Assembly: GCA_963924555.1 (NCBI GenBank)
Contig: OZ004591.1
Location: 1,736,001 to 1,800,000, forward strand
Source of the DNA: Crambe crambe
Taxonomy: Eukaryota > Porifera > Demospongiae > Poecilosclerida > Crambeidae
DNA length: 64,000 nucleotides
Direction of reading: 5' to 3'
The translations under genes were made by a program, and so were the position numbers. A model generated the notes under the pieces. That model had not been told where the DNA came from. It made no database searches and was given only the letters and a program-made list of their open reading frames with translations. Below are positions 23,131-34,362 of the stretch, piece by piece; the first letter of the stretch is position 1, and every line of letters begins with the position of its first letter.

Positions 23131-23435
23131 TATCAGGAACTCTCGTCAACAATGCACCACAAGTAGCGAGCAGATGCAGCTTTTAAAATGTTATTATAGT
23201 AAATGTTAAATCTCTTACAAAAACAAATAGAACTACTGATCTCTCCTAGATCAGCTAGCTATCTCTCTCCTTCCCAAATCCAATAATCCACACACACAGA
23301 AAGTTCTAGACACACATCAAAGAGTCCACACATTAGCACAACATAAAATTCACATGACACACAGAAGTAACAATTAAACACAAACATAAGTGTTAATCCA
23401 CAGTTCAGATTATATGTCAGGGGTGTATCCTGACA
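23131..23435 (-). repeat. 5' LTR of the Gmr1-like element
   Basis: 305 bp, near-identical to 18338-18629; it contains the CCAAATCCAATAATCC segment missing there. The plus-strand first bases have mutated from TGTCAGG to TATCAGG. Confidence 0.85.
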
Positions 23436-23929
23436 TCATCCCTACATCTTTTTTTCATTTCAGGAAATGATTTTTCCCTTACTTGTAATAAGAAGAATCC
23501 AGCGATTTACCTGCTTGCCATATTTCTGAAACGGTAAGCTCCCTGGTCCAAAAACTTGGTCAGCACATTGTAGTAGGCTCTAGTAGGCTAAGTGGGGGAA
23601 CTAGAATTTCACTTTCGTATTAGTCTACAGGCGGTGCGCGCGGCCGTCCGAGTCATCCCTACGTACATAGAGAGTGCTACCGCACTCTCTGATAATGGAG
23701 AGTGTGAGGATTCTAAATCACTTAGAGTCCCTACATATAGAATCCACCCTCATGGGCATAATAGAATCCACCCCTTAGGCTATTATTGATAACAAGAGTT
23801 TTTTTTGTTTGTTTTTTTTTGTTTTGTTTTTTAGTTATCGATGCTAATGTGTATAGAAGAAAACCAAACCCTGGTAAACTATTTTGGGTCTGCTGGACAG
23901 CTATAGAATTTTCTTGATGCATTAGCTAT

Positions 23930-24389
23930 AGCTGATCTGGTAGGTAGTAGGAAAGGAGATGATCCAGCAGGTACTGGGGTAGGTACTAGTGCATTTGCTG
24001 GATATTCATTTCCATCTTTTTTTCTCACTTCCAAAATAAATCTGATCATCCAATATACTGCAAGTCGGCATCAGTAAGTTCCTGAAGCTAAATTTCCACA
24101 TTTGTAGTAGTACTACGATATTCTGCCCACTGATCTACAGCCTAACACAATACCTGGTACTATCTTCCAGAGTCTTCTTGGGGACGGATTTTTTTCTCAC
24201 TGCAGAAATTTCCTCATCGCTCGTAGCTGAAGCAAAAAGCTCGTTAGTTGGAAGGGTGGGTCTCGTAGTACGCACATCTTGTATTTTCGGTGCTAGCTCA
24301 GCTTCACTTTGGCCTATATCCGAAAGCCAGTTTGTTATCTCATCACAAAATAACGAGAACGGGGGAAAGTCAGCTTCAAGTTCATCCAT
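23930..24389 (-). pseudogene. DUF3504/Crypton-like (KIAA1958/QRICH1-type) gene fragment
   Basis: The best start is the ATG near 24389 (MDELEADFPPF); the longer ORF upstream would need GTG. The segment EEISAVRKKSVPKKTLEDST, then RYCVRL, matches from memory the N-terminal part of DUF3504 proteins, which derive from Crypton tyrosine recombinases. After a stop at 24135, other frames continue the family pattern: DQWAEYR, then LQELTDADLQY, then RFILEVRKKDGNEYPANAL down to about 23990. At least two frameshifts are implied. The recombinase catalytic part is absent. The copy at 60925 differs by only two residues over the first 96. Confidence 0.6.
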
Positions 24390-24463
24390 TCTACGAGTGG
24401 TTTGTTTACGAATTGCTTGAGGCACTATAGCAACGGTTGCTATAGTCTAAATAAGTAGACACC

Positions 24464-24574
24464 TCGACCAACGGGATCTACAGTATTTAGAAACCCTCGG
24501 GGCCCTTAGTAGCGCCCTCACTGTGCTTGGGCTGGGCCCTCGGATTTCTAAATACCGTAGATCCCTTGGTCTCG
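24464..24574. repeat. about 110-bp imperfect inverted repeat
   Basis: The GGGATCTACAGTATTTAGAAA and inverted GATCCC...TTTCTAAATACC arms form a MITE-like hairpin; repeated at about 61257-61364. A 23-bp palindrome (ACTATAGCAAC-G-GTTGCTATAGT) lies just to its left at about 24425-24447. Confidence 0.6.
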
Positions 24575-24664
24575 GCGTCTAACGTATATTTAATCTTCAC
24601 TGTGCTCAGCCTAAGGCCTAAGGTTTTAGATTCCTAGGCTGCAGTGTCTAAAAGAGTGACTCAC

Positions 24665-27600
24665 TTTTCTGATACTCGTGATGTGATACTTCTCCTGTAG
24701 AGTACTGCTAGGACTACAATTACAAAGAATTGCACTATGATCATCACTAACATGGCCACTGTGATTCCAGTGACTGTTCCAACAGTAAACATTCTGCCAC
24801 TTGTTCCTATACCTGTCTTAGTCAAATTTATTAATGACAAAGAAATTTCTAGGAGACATGGTGTGCAATTGCCTGTATGGTAGCCATACCTAAATATGCT
24901 GGTATAACACTTTCCAAAAATTATTTTTATCTTTTTGGGGGGCAGGGTGACATTCCTACACCAGTGTTAGCATTAACCATACTAATACCTTCGAAATTGA
25001 GTAACCCGGCCTTCCCCTTGCCTGAAATGAAAATGTCCAATGTCCAGCTCATGGTGGCTAGTTTCCCACATGTGTGCATTTCAGCTCAATATTTCTTAGA
25101 TGTTATATAAATACATGCAAAACTAGAATGGTTTCAAAGGAAATAATGGTACACTCACCCTGTATCTCCAGCTGGATTGTTGAGTTGACTGTAGCAGCAT
25201 CATTTGTAGCAAAACAAGTGTAAAGACCAGCATCGGACAACCGAGATGTTAGAATCCTGACACGAGACATTCCAGGAGAACTGGTGATTGCTATTCTCTC
25301 AGAATCCCTGATAACAGTGCCATTGAAACGCCAAGTGATCAATGGGATAGGTTCCCCCTTCAACCTTACACAGCAGTGTGACCATTTGACCCTCTACTGG
25401 GACTGCCCCAGTTCTATTCGGATTGGTGATTCTGGGCATGGCTGCCACACAAGTAAAAAAAGATAATAGCATAAAGATTCAGAACTCACTGCAAAAGACT
25501 TGACTAATATGGGCCCTATTTACACAAGAGTAATCCCCTGCATCAATTCTCATTACATTTGCTATGTGGATCTATTGAAATAATTGGAGTAATTTCTACT
25601 GTGCCACCAATTCTTAACAGCAGACCTGGTCGAAGTTTAGGAAGGTGAATCTCTCAAATCCTGGCGCACCAGGGACAATGGTGTCCGTTATTTGTACAAA
25701 AGTGACATTAGGTCGAGGGAAACCCGAAAGTTCACAAGTCACAGTGACATTGCTACCAGATAGCACGCAAGAAGGGTTCATAGGTCCATCAGTTTGACGA
25801 GTCAGATTTATCACCTGAACACAAACTGTGTGAGAAAACTTAATATTATTACATATGTACGTATTTTATTATAATAGACTCAAACCCAGACCCTTCAAAA
25901 ATTAATAGGACTGATTATTTACATACCGTAATCGTATAAATTTTCGATGGGGTTTTATTTTCGTTTTTTTCGTAGTCGATCAGAATCCTCGAAAATAATA
26001 AACGAAGTCTTAGTACTATGACGTCATATATGACGACGATGCGCATGCGTGTGCGATGCGATATCGATAGCAGCTGGAAAAAAACCTGGAGCAGATAGTC
26101 CGTGAGACGAAAGTATCATGCTTCATTACCGGGATCATGGCCGTTACCTGTCTCTCTTCTACAACGAAGCGTCTCGCCTTCCGTAGCAGTCTAGATTTTA
26201 GTCTGGCATCGCCAGCCTAGCCTTCTTTTGGGGGGACTATCTAGATTTCTCTGTAGTAGCCATGAATATAGCCATCATCACTCGGCCCCAGCAGCAGGCA
26301 ATGATATAGCTATTATGCGCATGCATTATTTTCCATGTGCTTGCTACGAAAATTAGACCTGCGGAAATTTTTTATTATAGGAACAGCTCCGGAAATCATG
26401 AAATTTTAAACCTCCGAAAATTTATACGATTACTACATATTAACTTTTTACTTACCTGGAACAGTAACAGAAAGTTGTGGGAGATTAACAGAGCCAGCCA
26501 AGTTATTGAATGTGGCAAAGTAGTTTCCAGAGGTGGCAGAAGTAAGGTTTGCAATAGTGAGGGTGAAATTGAAAGGTGGAAATGCACTGGAGTCGGCACA
26601 CGGATTTGAGACAGAGAAGGTTGTGTCGTTTGCTATGTTTGTTCCATTGAGATACCATTGCACTGAGGGACAGGGGTCAGAGTCTAATGTAGCTCTGATC
26701 ACCTTGTTGACTGTTCCAAAGGGACTAACGATGAGGGTACCCACAAATTGGTCGTTACTAGTTGAAGGGTTGGATTGGCTGAGTGGCCGGACAGTAGGAG
26801 CATGCAGCTAGATGGAATAGCAGTAGCGTGTATAGCATGCAGAGTTTTAAGATTGAGTAGTCAATTACTCACATGGCTACCTGACTTCCAAGATCCATGC
26901 CCTTGAATCCATTCCTTTATTATTTATTGAAAAACACTGGTATATCCCAGTGTGGGTTGTCTGCGGGGCTGAGATAGTCAACTGGTTCCCCATTGCACTG
27001 GCTCCACTGGGCAATGTAACTCGTCCATTGTAGTACCAGGTCACTGAAGGGGGAGGGATGCCCTCCACAGCACAGGTATAGCTCACACTCCCTCCACCCA
27101 CAAGTCGATCCTGATCATTTATAACAGCATCAGTAGGAGATGTAATACGTGCTGGCTCTGTATGTGATTTCACAATGTACAAGTCCATCGATACTTTATG
27201 GCTAGAAATAATTTATACTACTTACGAATGACAAGGAGTGTTCCACTTCTTCTTAGTGATTCAGAAGCCCCATTCACATTACAGTCGATGGTGAACATTG
27301 TGTCACTTCCTGTTGGTGCAGGCACACTGTCTTTAATACCCACTAAACGATTTGTGATACTAACAGTCAATGAAGGTTTAGCTGGAAGTCTACAATCCAG
27401 TGATAATGTAGCAAACATGGAGATAGCCTCATGGAAACTTGCAGCATATACGAAAGAAATACGAGCACCTATTGCAGCAGTTATATCTCCAATCTGCTTA
27501 TACTCAATAAGACCATTTGGTGATGGAAGAGTTGCATTAAGTATGTACGTTGTAGGGGCTACCACTGGATCAGTTTGGCCACTAACCATTGCTTCACAAT

Positions 27601-28424
27601 GGTACTGTCCCATCAACTGAGCTGCTGTTAGTTCACGTATGAACAAATAGCGACCTCCTTCCAAATATAAAATTGCATTTTGTGCTTCCACTGGATCAAT
27701 CCTACTTCTAGTATTACTGAACCATCTTATTGTGGGGGGAAGGATGCTGGGCAGAAAGTCACACTCCAGTGCCACTGATTGATTCACGAATGCAGGCACT
27801 GGTACCGTCCGTGACACTGTGTTGTGGAACCCACTAAAGACTAAAAAAATTAATAAATATAAGCAATGCTTACGTGGCCATCCTCCAAAACATAACATCA
27901 GGCCACACAATATGCTTGTATCACAAGATTGCTAGATGATAATGAAGTTTGCACTATGACCTCCCATTTCACTCTTGGACACAACTAACCAGTGTAAAGG
28001 CTTATCAATGGAGGCCTAGATGTACTGTCATGAAGTTCATAGTTTGAATTGATCGGTGTAGCTATTCAGCTAGTTTCTAATTAGCACTCACATGAATAAA
28101 ATACACTGACATTCCTGCTCCTGATAGTGGCAGTTGAGTTATCAGCTCCGAAGATATTGGTGGCTTCACAGTGAAAGGGGACACCTGTCCGAAAAGCCAT
28201 TTCATTGGTCACGTTAGCCACCAAGGTTCCATCAGCAGTCACAGCAAAGTTATCAGTCAGTTCGGTCTCTTCTCTGAACCATTTTACAGTGGGGGTAGGA
28301 GTCCCAGTTACTCCACATGGAAGGACCGAGTTGCCCATCACGCCACCAGAACTCTCAAGTGCAGCAGTAACTACCGTTCTATTTTCCGATGGTTCCATTA
28401 TAAAACTAGGAGGTGTCCCAATAA
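24665..28424 (-). pseudogene. Ig-superfamily receptor, copy A (decayed)
   Basis: Minus-strand exons align with copy B one for one: Ig exon 28424-28089, double Ig-like exon 27840-27227, Ig exon ending 26877, Ig exon about 26800-26458, split Ig about 25814-25500, membrane-proximal Ig 25441-25159, and a transmembrane exon 24806-24665 (TVTGITVAMLVMIIVQFFV). Relative to copy B there are three lesions: a TAG in place of CAG at the end of exon 4 (26877-26879), about 4 extra bases at the start of exon 5, and one extra G in a G-run near 25364 in the membrane-proximal Ig exon. The tail exon of copy B is missing. Copy C shares all three lesions. Transcription with alternative splicing cannot be excluded. 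Confidence 0.75.
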
Positions 28425-28885
28425 CTGTTGCAAATAGAAAGGAAAACATGAGAATATGCAGCCACCCTTTGTGGCGATAAGTAAGTCAAGAGAACAAAAC
28501 TTTCAGGCTAAAATGGAGGGATACTGGAGGGAAAACTGGAAAAAAAGGAGGGATATTGTAATAATGGATATTGGGAAGGCACTGGAGTGGACCAGCCATT
28601 TTTTTGTTTACTTGTAACAAATTTTTGTGGCATACCTACCCATTATTCTAATGATATAGTAAACAGTTGTCTGGCAGATGACTTAATATTAACACCTGGT
28701 ATTACTTTCATAATGAATGTGAATGTGATGATCCTGCAGTAAGGTACTAGCTATTTTCATATGGGGTGTAGCATAATTACTATTGATTAGTATAACAACT
28801 CTCTTTTGTAATTTTGAAAAAAAAAATATTATTATAGTCTTCCAATGCTTTACTATTAAAAGAGCTACTCTAAAAATTCTCTCTA
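28425..28885. other. region upstream of Ig copy A, no gene seen
   Basis: Holds GGAGGGATATTG-type repeated words also present at 53520-53580 upstream of Ig copy B. No coding exon recognised. Confidence 0.5.
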
Positions 28886-28886
28886 C

Positions 28887-29250
28887 AACAGCTGAAGAAG
28901 GCTTTACTTTTTGTATGCTGCTACGGTCTACCCAGCTTTCTCTTTTCGCATACACATAATCATGCCAGTGCCATGTGCCTTGTGTTGATGTGCATGTTGT
29001 TTTTGAGCATAATTTAATCATTTACGTTACAGAATTTAAAGTGGAACAGAGAAACATTGCTGGAATAGAAGACCCTATGACTCAAACAGCCAGTGATCCA
29101 TGGAATTATACAGTAACCAGCTTTCTGATGTCAATGATTTTTTAATAGTAAGAGGACAATCTCTCTCACCAATGGTTATTTACTCTATTCCCTATAGAAA
29201 ATAGTATGTAGAGCAGCGAGCAGACAACCAACAAACATAAAAATTTATTT
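28887..29250. repeat. repeat shared with 55257-55540
   Basis: From AACAGCTGAAGAAGGC to the AGCAGACAACCAAC block, this matches 55257-55540 in the same orientation. It lies upstream of Ig copies A and B alike, so it is part of their shared ancestral flank. At 55257 it abuts the gag fragment. Confidence 0.8.
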
Positions 29251-29435
29251 CGTATATGCTTCCTCTATTAGTACTTCATAGGCGTAGTAAGAGGTAAGGC
29301 AGACCGGCGATCGCCGGACCAATGTATCTAGCTAGCTCTAGATTCGAACTGCGCGCGCTGCGCTGCTGGTTGACGTCATGCGATATGCGCGCATGATCGA
29401 AGGGCGCGCGCTAGGGGTGGGTCTGACCATAGATA

Positions 29436-30528
29436 TAAGAGGTTTTACGGGATTGGAAACGCCCAATGAACTGCACAACCGAGGCGCGTTGACAGATGCG
29501 CACGCGCATGCAGCATTAATTATATTAATGGCCGTGAAAGGAGATCAATATTCACTCCTTTCAAGGCAGTTAAAGTGATGTTCTGCCCCTACAGCTCACA
29601 GAATAGTACAAGTAAGCTAAGGGGAAGGTATTGAAGAAGTGAAGAGTCAGAGAGTTGAAGTTGGAGAGTCTGAGGAAGGAAGTTATTAATTATTCATAAC
29701 TTTTTTCCTTGTAATTATAACTATGAGTACCTATCATTGCTCATTATACATTAATTTTATGTGATTGATTTGAAAGAAAGGCCAGAATGACTTTTGGTAT
29801 TAAAATTAGACATAAATTCATCATTATTATAGCTAGATAATTTTGCCCCAAAGTTATCCGCCAGTTTCTGCTCAGTTCTCCCTCATCAGCATTATCGCAA
29901 TACTTCCAGCTTTTGGCTGTTGGATTTTGACACCATCCACCTCAAGAATTCGGCTCAGTCAGCTGTCCTGTGGACCCTATGGATATTAGGGGGGAAATAT
30001 AGTAAGCTTGCCATCTCCATAGGATGACTATTGTATAGAAAATGAATGCACCAATTCCATTTACTGTTCTATCCTTTCCCTGAAATAACTAATACAGTTG
30101 CAATATTGTTAATCTATTTCTTGGGAGAGGGATTACAGTTTTAACACCACTTGCAAATGCTAGAGACAATATATGTCAGCTAATACAAAAACTAACATTA
30201 CTATTCCATGTAGCTAAAGTTTACATGCCTTTTGATCAGAAAATGGGCAACAGCAATTGATTCTATCAAGCGTGAGAGGGATTATAGTCCCATTAACCAC
30301 TACAGTAGTATTTGTAGGATTAAACTTGAAAATCTGAGCTAAAATTTATTTCATACAGTAAATCTATGCCCTAGTGTATTATAGTATCATTGGCATAAGT
30401 CTTACCTCATGGATCTTGTCAGAACAGCAACTTTGACAAAAGTGCTATGTCATTCAGCTGTCAACGCGCCTCGGTTGTTAGTTGCTAACGAGAGCACGTG
30501 ATCCGTTTCCAATCCCGTAAACCTCTTA
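29436..30528. mobile_element. 1.1-kb TIR element, TA-flanked
   Basis: Ends TAAGAGGTTTTACGGGATTGG and its inverse, plus a further shared CAACCGAGGCGCGTTGACAG block inside each end. TA flanks both sides. The flanking unique sequence (TGACCATAGATA and CTGCGCACCCTGG) is continuous, inverted, at 37840-37878, which supports an insertion. No transposase ORF; non-autonomous. Confidence 0.7.
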
Positions 30529-30637
30529 TATCTATATACTGCGCACCCTGGATAGGAAATTGGAATTTTTTCAGTGGTCACATCCGCTTTTCGGGGGGCG
30601 TGGGCGTGCAGCTGCTTTATTAGTATCTGATAGCTAG

Positions 30638-31618
30638 ATGGATCCTGACGCTATCCTGCGTTTTAATAACATATTGGAGGAAGTTACAAAACAAGAAGAG
30701 TTCAGTCTTGACACTCCAGTAAACAAAAGTATCTTGAAAGATATAGAGGACATTAAAAGCAGGGCAGAGAAGCCCCTTTTGCTATTTACAACCTTAGAAA
30801 GGGAATGTTCGGAAATTATCAGCAAAGGAGGCAGTCTACATTCAGTTGAACTATTAAAGAAAAGAAGTATTTCTAGGTTTCATAGGTTTAGGACATACAA
30901 GCTTCCAGAAATCTTGAGAAAGTTTCCATCCTTACCAACAGGTCCTTTCCTTTGGCAAATTGTTGCAGAAAAGATATTTTTGTCATTTTTCAAGGCTCCT
31001 GCTCGAACACAAAGTATGCAACGACAAAGGTGTCTAGATGACATCGAAAAGAATGCCATTCGATATGCATCTGGGTATGTATTGAGGAAGCTTATGAAGA
31101 AATATAGCAAGGATGATTCAGCAAAGATTAAGGAATGTATTAACTCATTAATTCATGATCCAACAGACTTAGACCATCTTGAAGATGTGGATGCAGATGA
31201 TTTTGAGGAATACACAAGGGTTTGGTTGACCAAAACTGACAGAGGTGGTCTGTTACATGTGATAGATGAAGCATTTTGGTTGTTTTGTGAGATTGAAATC
31301 GTGATTTATGACAAGTTGATGGAGTGCTTTGCAGGAGAAGAACGTTCTGTGGCTAGTCTGACTGCAACAGCAACTGCAGACTCTGATATACAGTTTATTT
31401 GGTCTGAAATAAACAACATAGAAGATGAGTATCACCACCTTGCTCAGTGCCTCTTAACATCTATTGTGCAGGAATGGATTATCTTGCGAGGGCATTCTCT
31501 CCGCAACAGATTCATGGAAAATTACAAGGTATTGAGTATGACTAAAGCCAAGCAAGGGAAGAAAAGCCTACGAAAAGAACTCAAGTGGAATGAGTCTTTT
31601 TCAAAAGAAGAGAAGTGA
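30638..31618 (+). CDS. unrecognised 326-residue protein, probably TE-associated
   Basis: Intact ORF from ATG at 30638. Visible features: an acidic, helical N-terminus, AIRYASGYVLRKLMKKYSK near residues 138-156, an acidic stretch (DHLEDVDADDFEEY) and TKTDRGGLLHVIDEAFWLF near residues 199-217, then a basic C-terminus. I recall similar GYVxRKL and DRGGL-type segments in repeated uncharacterised proteins of aquatic invertebrates, but I cannot name the family. It converges on a minus-strand TE-like gene (31793-32358). No domain with a known function was identified. Confidence 0.5.
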   Translation: MDPDAILRFNNILEEVTKQEEFSLDTPVNKSILKDIEDIKSRAEKPLLLFTTLERECSEIISKGGSLHSVELLKKRSISRFHRFRTYKLPEILRKFPSLPTGPFLWQIVAEKIFLSFFKAPARTQSMQRQRCLDDIEKNAIRYASGYVLRKLMKKYSKDDSAKIKECINSLIHDPTDLDHLEDVDADDFEEYTRVWLTKTDRGGLLHVIDEAFWLFCEIEIVIYDKLMECFAGEERSVASLTATATADSDIQFIWSEINNIEDEYHHLAQCLLTSIVQEWIILRGHSLRNRFMENYKVLSMTKAKQGKKSLRKELKWNESFSKEEK

Positions 31619-31792
31619 TATATGGTACAGGCCATGTTAGCTACTATCAATATTATTATCATAATAATAATTATTATGTATTCTTTTTCTTCTTTTTGTG
31701 TAATGGTTGGAACAGTTCTTTATCATTAGAGTCAAAATCAAGCATTCGCTTCACACTGCTACTCCCTCCAAGGGCCATTGAACGACCAACCC

Positions 31793-32358
31793 TTATTGCC
31801 TGAGTATTCTCAATTGTTCTTTATTGGGGGACAAAAATTTTCCTGTACGCAATTCTGCCATCTTAACAAAATTGGCATCAGGATTCCCTGCACACACATT
31901 ATGACTCATTATGAGGGAGAGCAACACCTTGAATGTATCAAATGTCAGTGTGCTAGGGATGTCAAAGAGGGCTGAACACTGTATTGGGTTAACCATTTGG
32001 CTATGTATATGGACCATCCATGTTAAGTCCAAATGCACAATCAATGACTTTGTTATAACTATAGGCTTAGTAGAAGGATGCTTTTGACGATGCAATCTAA
32101 TAATCCTCAGTTCTGTCAAACTCTCATTCATTTGAAATACCCAATCAGGTGAAAAAGATTGTGATTGTAAGTGAAGAAGAAAACCTTGAAGGGTATCAGA
32201 AGTACACTAAAATAGAACAGTGACAAGATATCAAGTAAAACAAGTCTGATATGCTGTCATAATACCTTAACAGCATAAGTTTCTTTCCTCTTCTTTGGGG
32301 GGGCTAAACGTGACTTGCTTCTTGATCCATGCCCCTTCTTTCCTCATTTACCAGGCAT
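31793..32358 (-). pseudogene. two-exon TE-associated gene, N-terminal part
   Basis: Exon 1 (32358-32266) starts ATG and has a basic GHGSRSKSRLAPPKKRKE stretch, but codon 5 is TGA. A GT-AG intron follows (32265-32207). Exon 2 (32206-31793) contains LDLTWMVHIHSQMV, FDIPSTLTFDTFKVLLSLI, then CAGNPDANFVKMAELRTGKF. This WxVxIxG...CxGNxDxxF pattern is known to me from uncharacterised, multi-copy proteins of cnidarians and sponges that behave like transposon genes. The early stop suggests a decayed copy. Confidence 0.5.
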
Positions 32359-32599
32359 TATAGCTACAGGTGTAATATTTTTTGTTTATTTTTATGCCCC
32401 TATTTTCTAAGCACTTCTGAGACACCTGCTATTCTTACCCCCCTAACTTTATTATGTCATAACTGGATCTCAATTTATGATTATGTTCAATACAGCAGCT
32501 CAAAGTACTTGTTGGATTATGTGTGCAATTTGCTATGTCCTAATTGGAACAAGTTTGTAAAAAATATACCTAAAATAAATAGAAGAAAGAATAATGACT

Positions 32600-33000
32600 A
32601 GATTACTTCATGCATACATAAATGAAAAAGAAGCTGTAAAGTTACTTGGCTAAAATATGCAAGCAGTCTGGAGTTTATGTGCTCACAAATTCCATGCAAC
32701 CTACTCTTCCTACTAAACTCTAGTTAAAGTTGCGTAAGCAGGCAATACTTAAACTATATTTTGTTTAAGTAAGTGGTTAGTAATGAGGCTACTACAAACT
32801 TACCACTTTGGACGAAAGAAATCGCTAAACTTGATGCAGTCAGCCTGTAACTAAGGCCATCCCAACGTGGAAATGATTATTTTCGCGAAAAGCAGTCTAA
32901 TCGCCAGTGGACGTAATTAATTACCACGTATTAGCGATGACGTCATAAATTGTAGTCGAAAAACAGAAATTGTGCGGGTGTTTTGTATGGACTGTAACTG
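32600..33000. other. spacer, no gene recognised
   Basis: AT-rich. It shares the short CAGTCTAATCGCCAG word with 37780-37800, possibly terminal sequence of the TE-like cluster. Confidence 0.35.
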
Positions 33001-33299
33001 CCTCTTAGAAGCCGAAGAAGCAATATGGAGAGCACTTTCTGCTAAAGATGAAACCTATGTAAGTATTACTGCACAGTAAACATTGTTGCAAGCTATAAAC
33101 AGGCAGAAAATTCAGCTATATGTTGCCTCTGTTGCTTGGCTAGTTTCATCACGTCATAGTGTTTCTTGCTAGAATTTTCGTTCCTAGCAGTGGACACTTC
33201 AGATTCTAGCTGGATCCTGTGTAGCATTGCTTGTATAATATACAGTAGCAATTTTGTGGATGTAAGTATTGCAAAATGCAAATGTCACACCCATTCATC

Positions 33300-33830
33300 C
33301 TGTCTTTCATTTAGTTCATGTTCTTCATCACTCTCTATATTATCTCCTATCAATTCTTCGTTCTGTTTCTGAAGTCCATCAATGTTTACAGCTCCATCAC
33401 TGCTTCAGGATGATTGAGACTGTTGTCATAGCTATTTAAACAGTTGACACACTTGCATCCTGGTCCACATTTGTATGCTTGTCAATTTTCAGCCACACCC
33501 ATTGAAACAAAATCCTGAACTCTTGGCATGTTTTCAGGAACGTCTAAGATACTTTGGACTTTTCCATCCAACCATTTCCAGCTATATAGGTAAATGTATG
33601 TGTGTCAGTGAGCTAGAAATCGAATCTTAATTACATTTCTCAAACAGCTAACTTACCTGGAAGATCAATGTCGTTGGAAGTTGCATGATGCCACATCTCT
33701 AATACCACAGGGAGCGATTCCAGTGGAGCTTTAGAGCTTCGGTAGAGGGCATGGTCATGTCTGCTCACTCCCACACTGTTCTCCTGATGATAGTGCAAGT
33801 CATGGAGAGACTCTGATTTCATTGAATAAA
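33300..33830 (-). pseudogene. Cys-rich (CXC-like) TE protein fragment
   Basis: Minus-strand pieces: MKSESLHDLHYHQENSVG to VLEMWHHATSNDIDLP (33822-33655) ending at a GTAAGT donor. Then comes a segment with KWLDGKVQSILDVPENMPRV, a stop, and YKCGPGCKCVNCLNS near 33440-33480. A KCGPGCKCxNC motif after a DxPENMxRV segment is typical of the C-terminus of multi-copy TE proteins in sponges and cnidarians, from memory. Stops interrupt the frame. It may be the tail of the same TE as the genes at 30638-32358. Confidence 0.4.
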
Positions 33831-34362
33831 AGAGGGTGATTGGTGAAGATTGGATAAATATACTCTAAAATATCCAAAGCCAACAAGTCGGAGGGAAGGG
33901 GAGGCAGGATCTGCTGTCACTTGTCCTAGTGAACCACACAGTGTTTCATTATTGATGAAGGAGAAAAATAATAGAATGTAGAGAGAAAACTGGTATTCCC
34001 GATCCCATGAAAAAGGAGTACAGACATTAAGTGTGGTAGTAGCTCTTCTGTGATAGTGTTCAAAGAGAGATAAGGGCATTCTGATTCAGGAACCTATAGC
34101 ATCTTTAGGATGAAAATCTTACTCCCAGGAAACATAATAGTATCAAACGTATGTGATACACATCTGTACCTATCAAGAGAGAATATCAACCTTATCTGGG
34201 GTTGGCCTGGGGTATTAAAAGATTGGTGGTGCTGTATGTCAGTTTTTTACAGTTCTGAATACAATAAATTGTTTCTGTTCGTAGCTACCTGCTTGGTTGG
34301 GCAGCCATCAAGGATGGAAATTTTTAATGTTAGCTAAGGGTTTTCGTTTTGATTTGCTTCAT

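Larger units (their letters stand above)
18338..23435 (-). mobile_element. Gypsy-type LTR retrotransposon with Copia-like domain order
   Basis: Two LTRs (18338-18629 and 23131-23435) bound a minus-strand interior. The 5-bp target duplication TCATC lies at 18333-18337 and 23436-23440. A primer-binding-like TTTGGTGGCAGCGG follows the 5' LTR on the minus strand, and a purine tract GGAGGGGGAGA precedes the 3' LTR. Along the minus strand the order is gag, zinc knuckle plus protease, integrase, reverse transcriptase, RNase H. Integrase before reverse transcriptase is the Ty1/Copia order, yet the domains look Gypsy-like; this matches the published Gmr1-like group. In-frame stops and frameshifts make it defective. 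Confidence 0.85.
18077..23480. mobile_element. foldback MITE family B, copy 4, split by a retrotransposon
   Basis: The palindrome runs 18077-18337, is interrupted by the Gypsy-type element, and resumes at 23436-23480 after a TCATC target duplication. It continues into a D arm (about 23490-23692). The nesting shows that the retrotransposon arrived after the foldback element. Confidence 0.85.
23871..27223. repeat. segmental duplication block 2, first copy
   Basis: Nearly identical to 60661-64000 in the same orientation. In the second copy this block follows directly on block 1; here the two blocks are 17.9 kb apart. Confidence 0.9.

Noticed and set aside
25284-28480. Plus-strand ORFs opposite the Ig exons
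   Set aside because: Antisense shadows of the receptor exons, repeated in copies B and C for the same reason.
32988-33059. Possible first exon (ATG, 24 codons, GTAAGT donor) on the plus strand
   Set aside because: No convincing next exon was found; too short to support.
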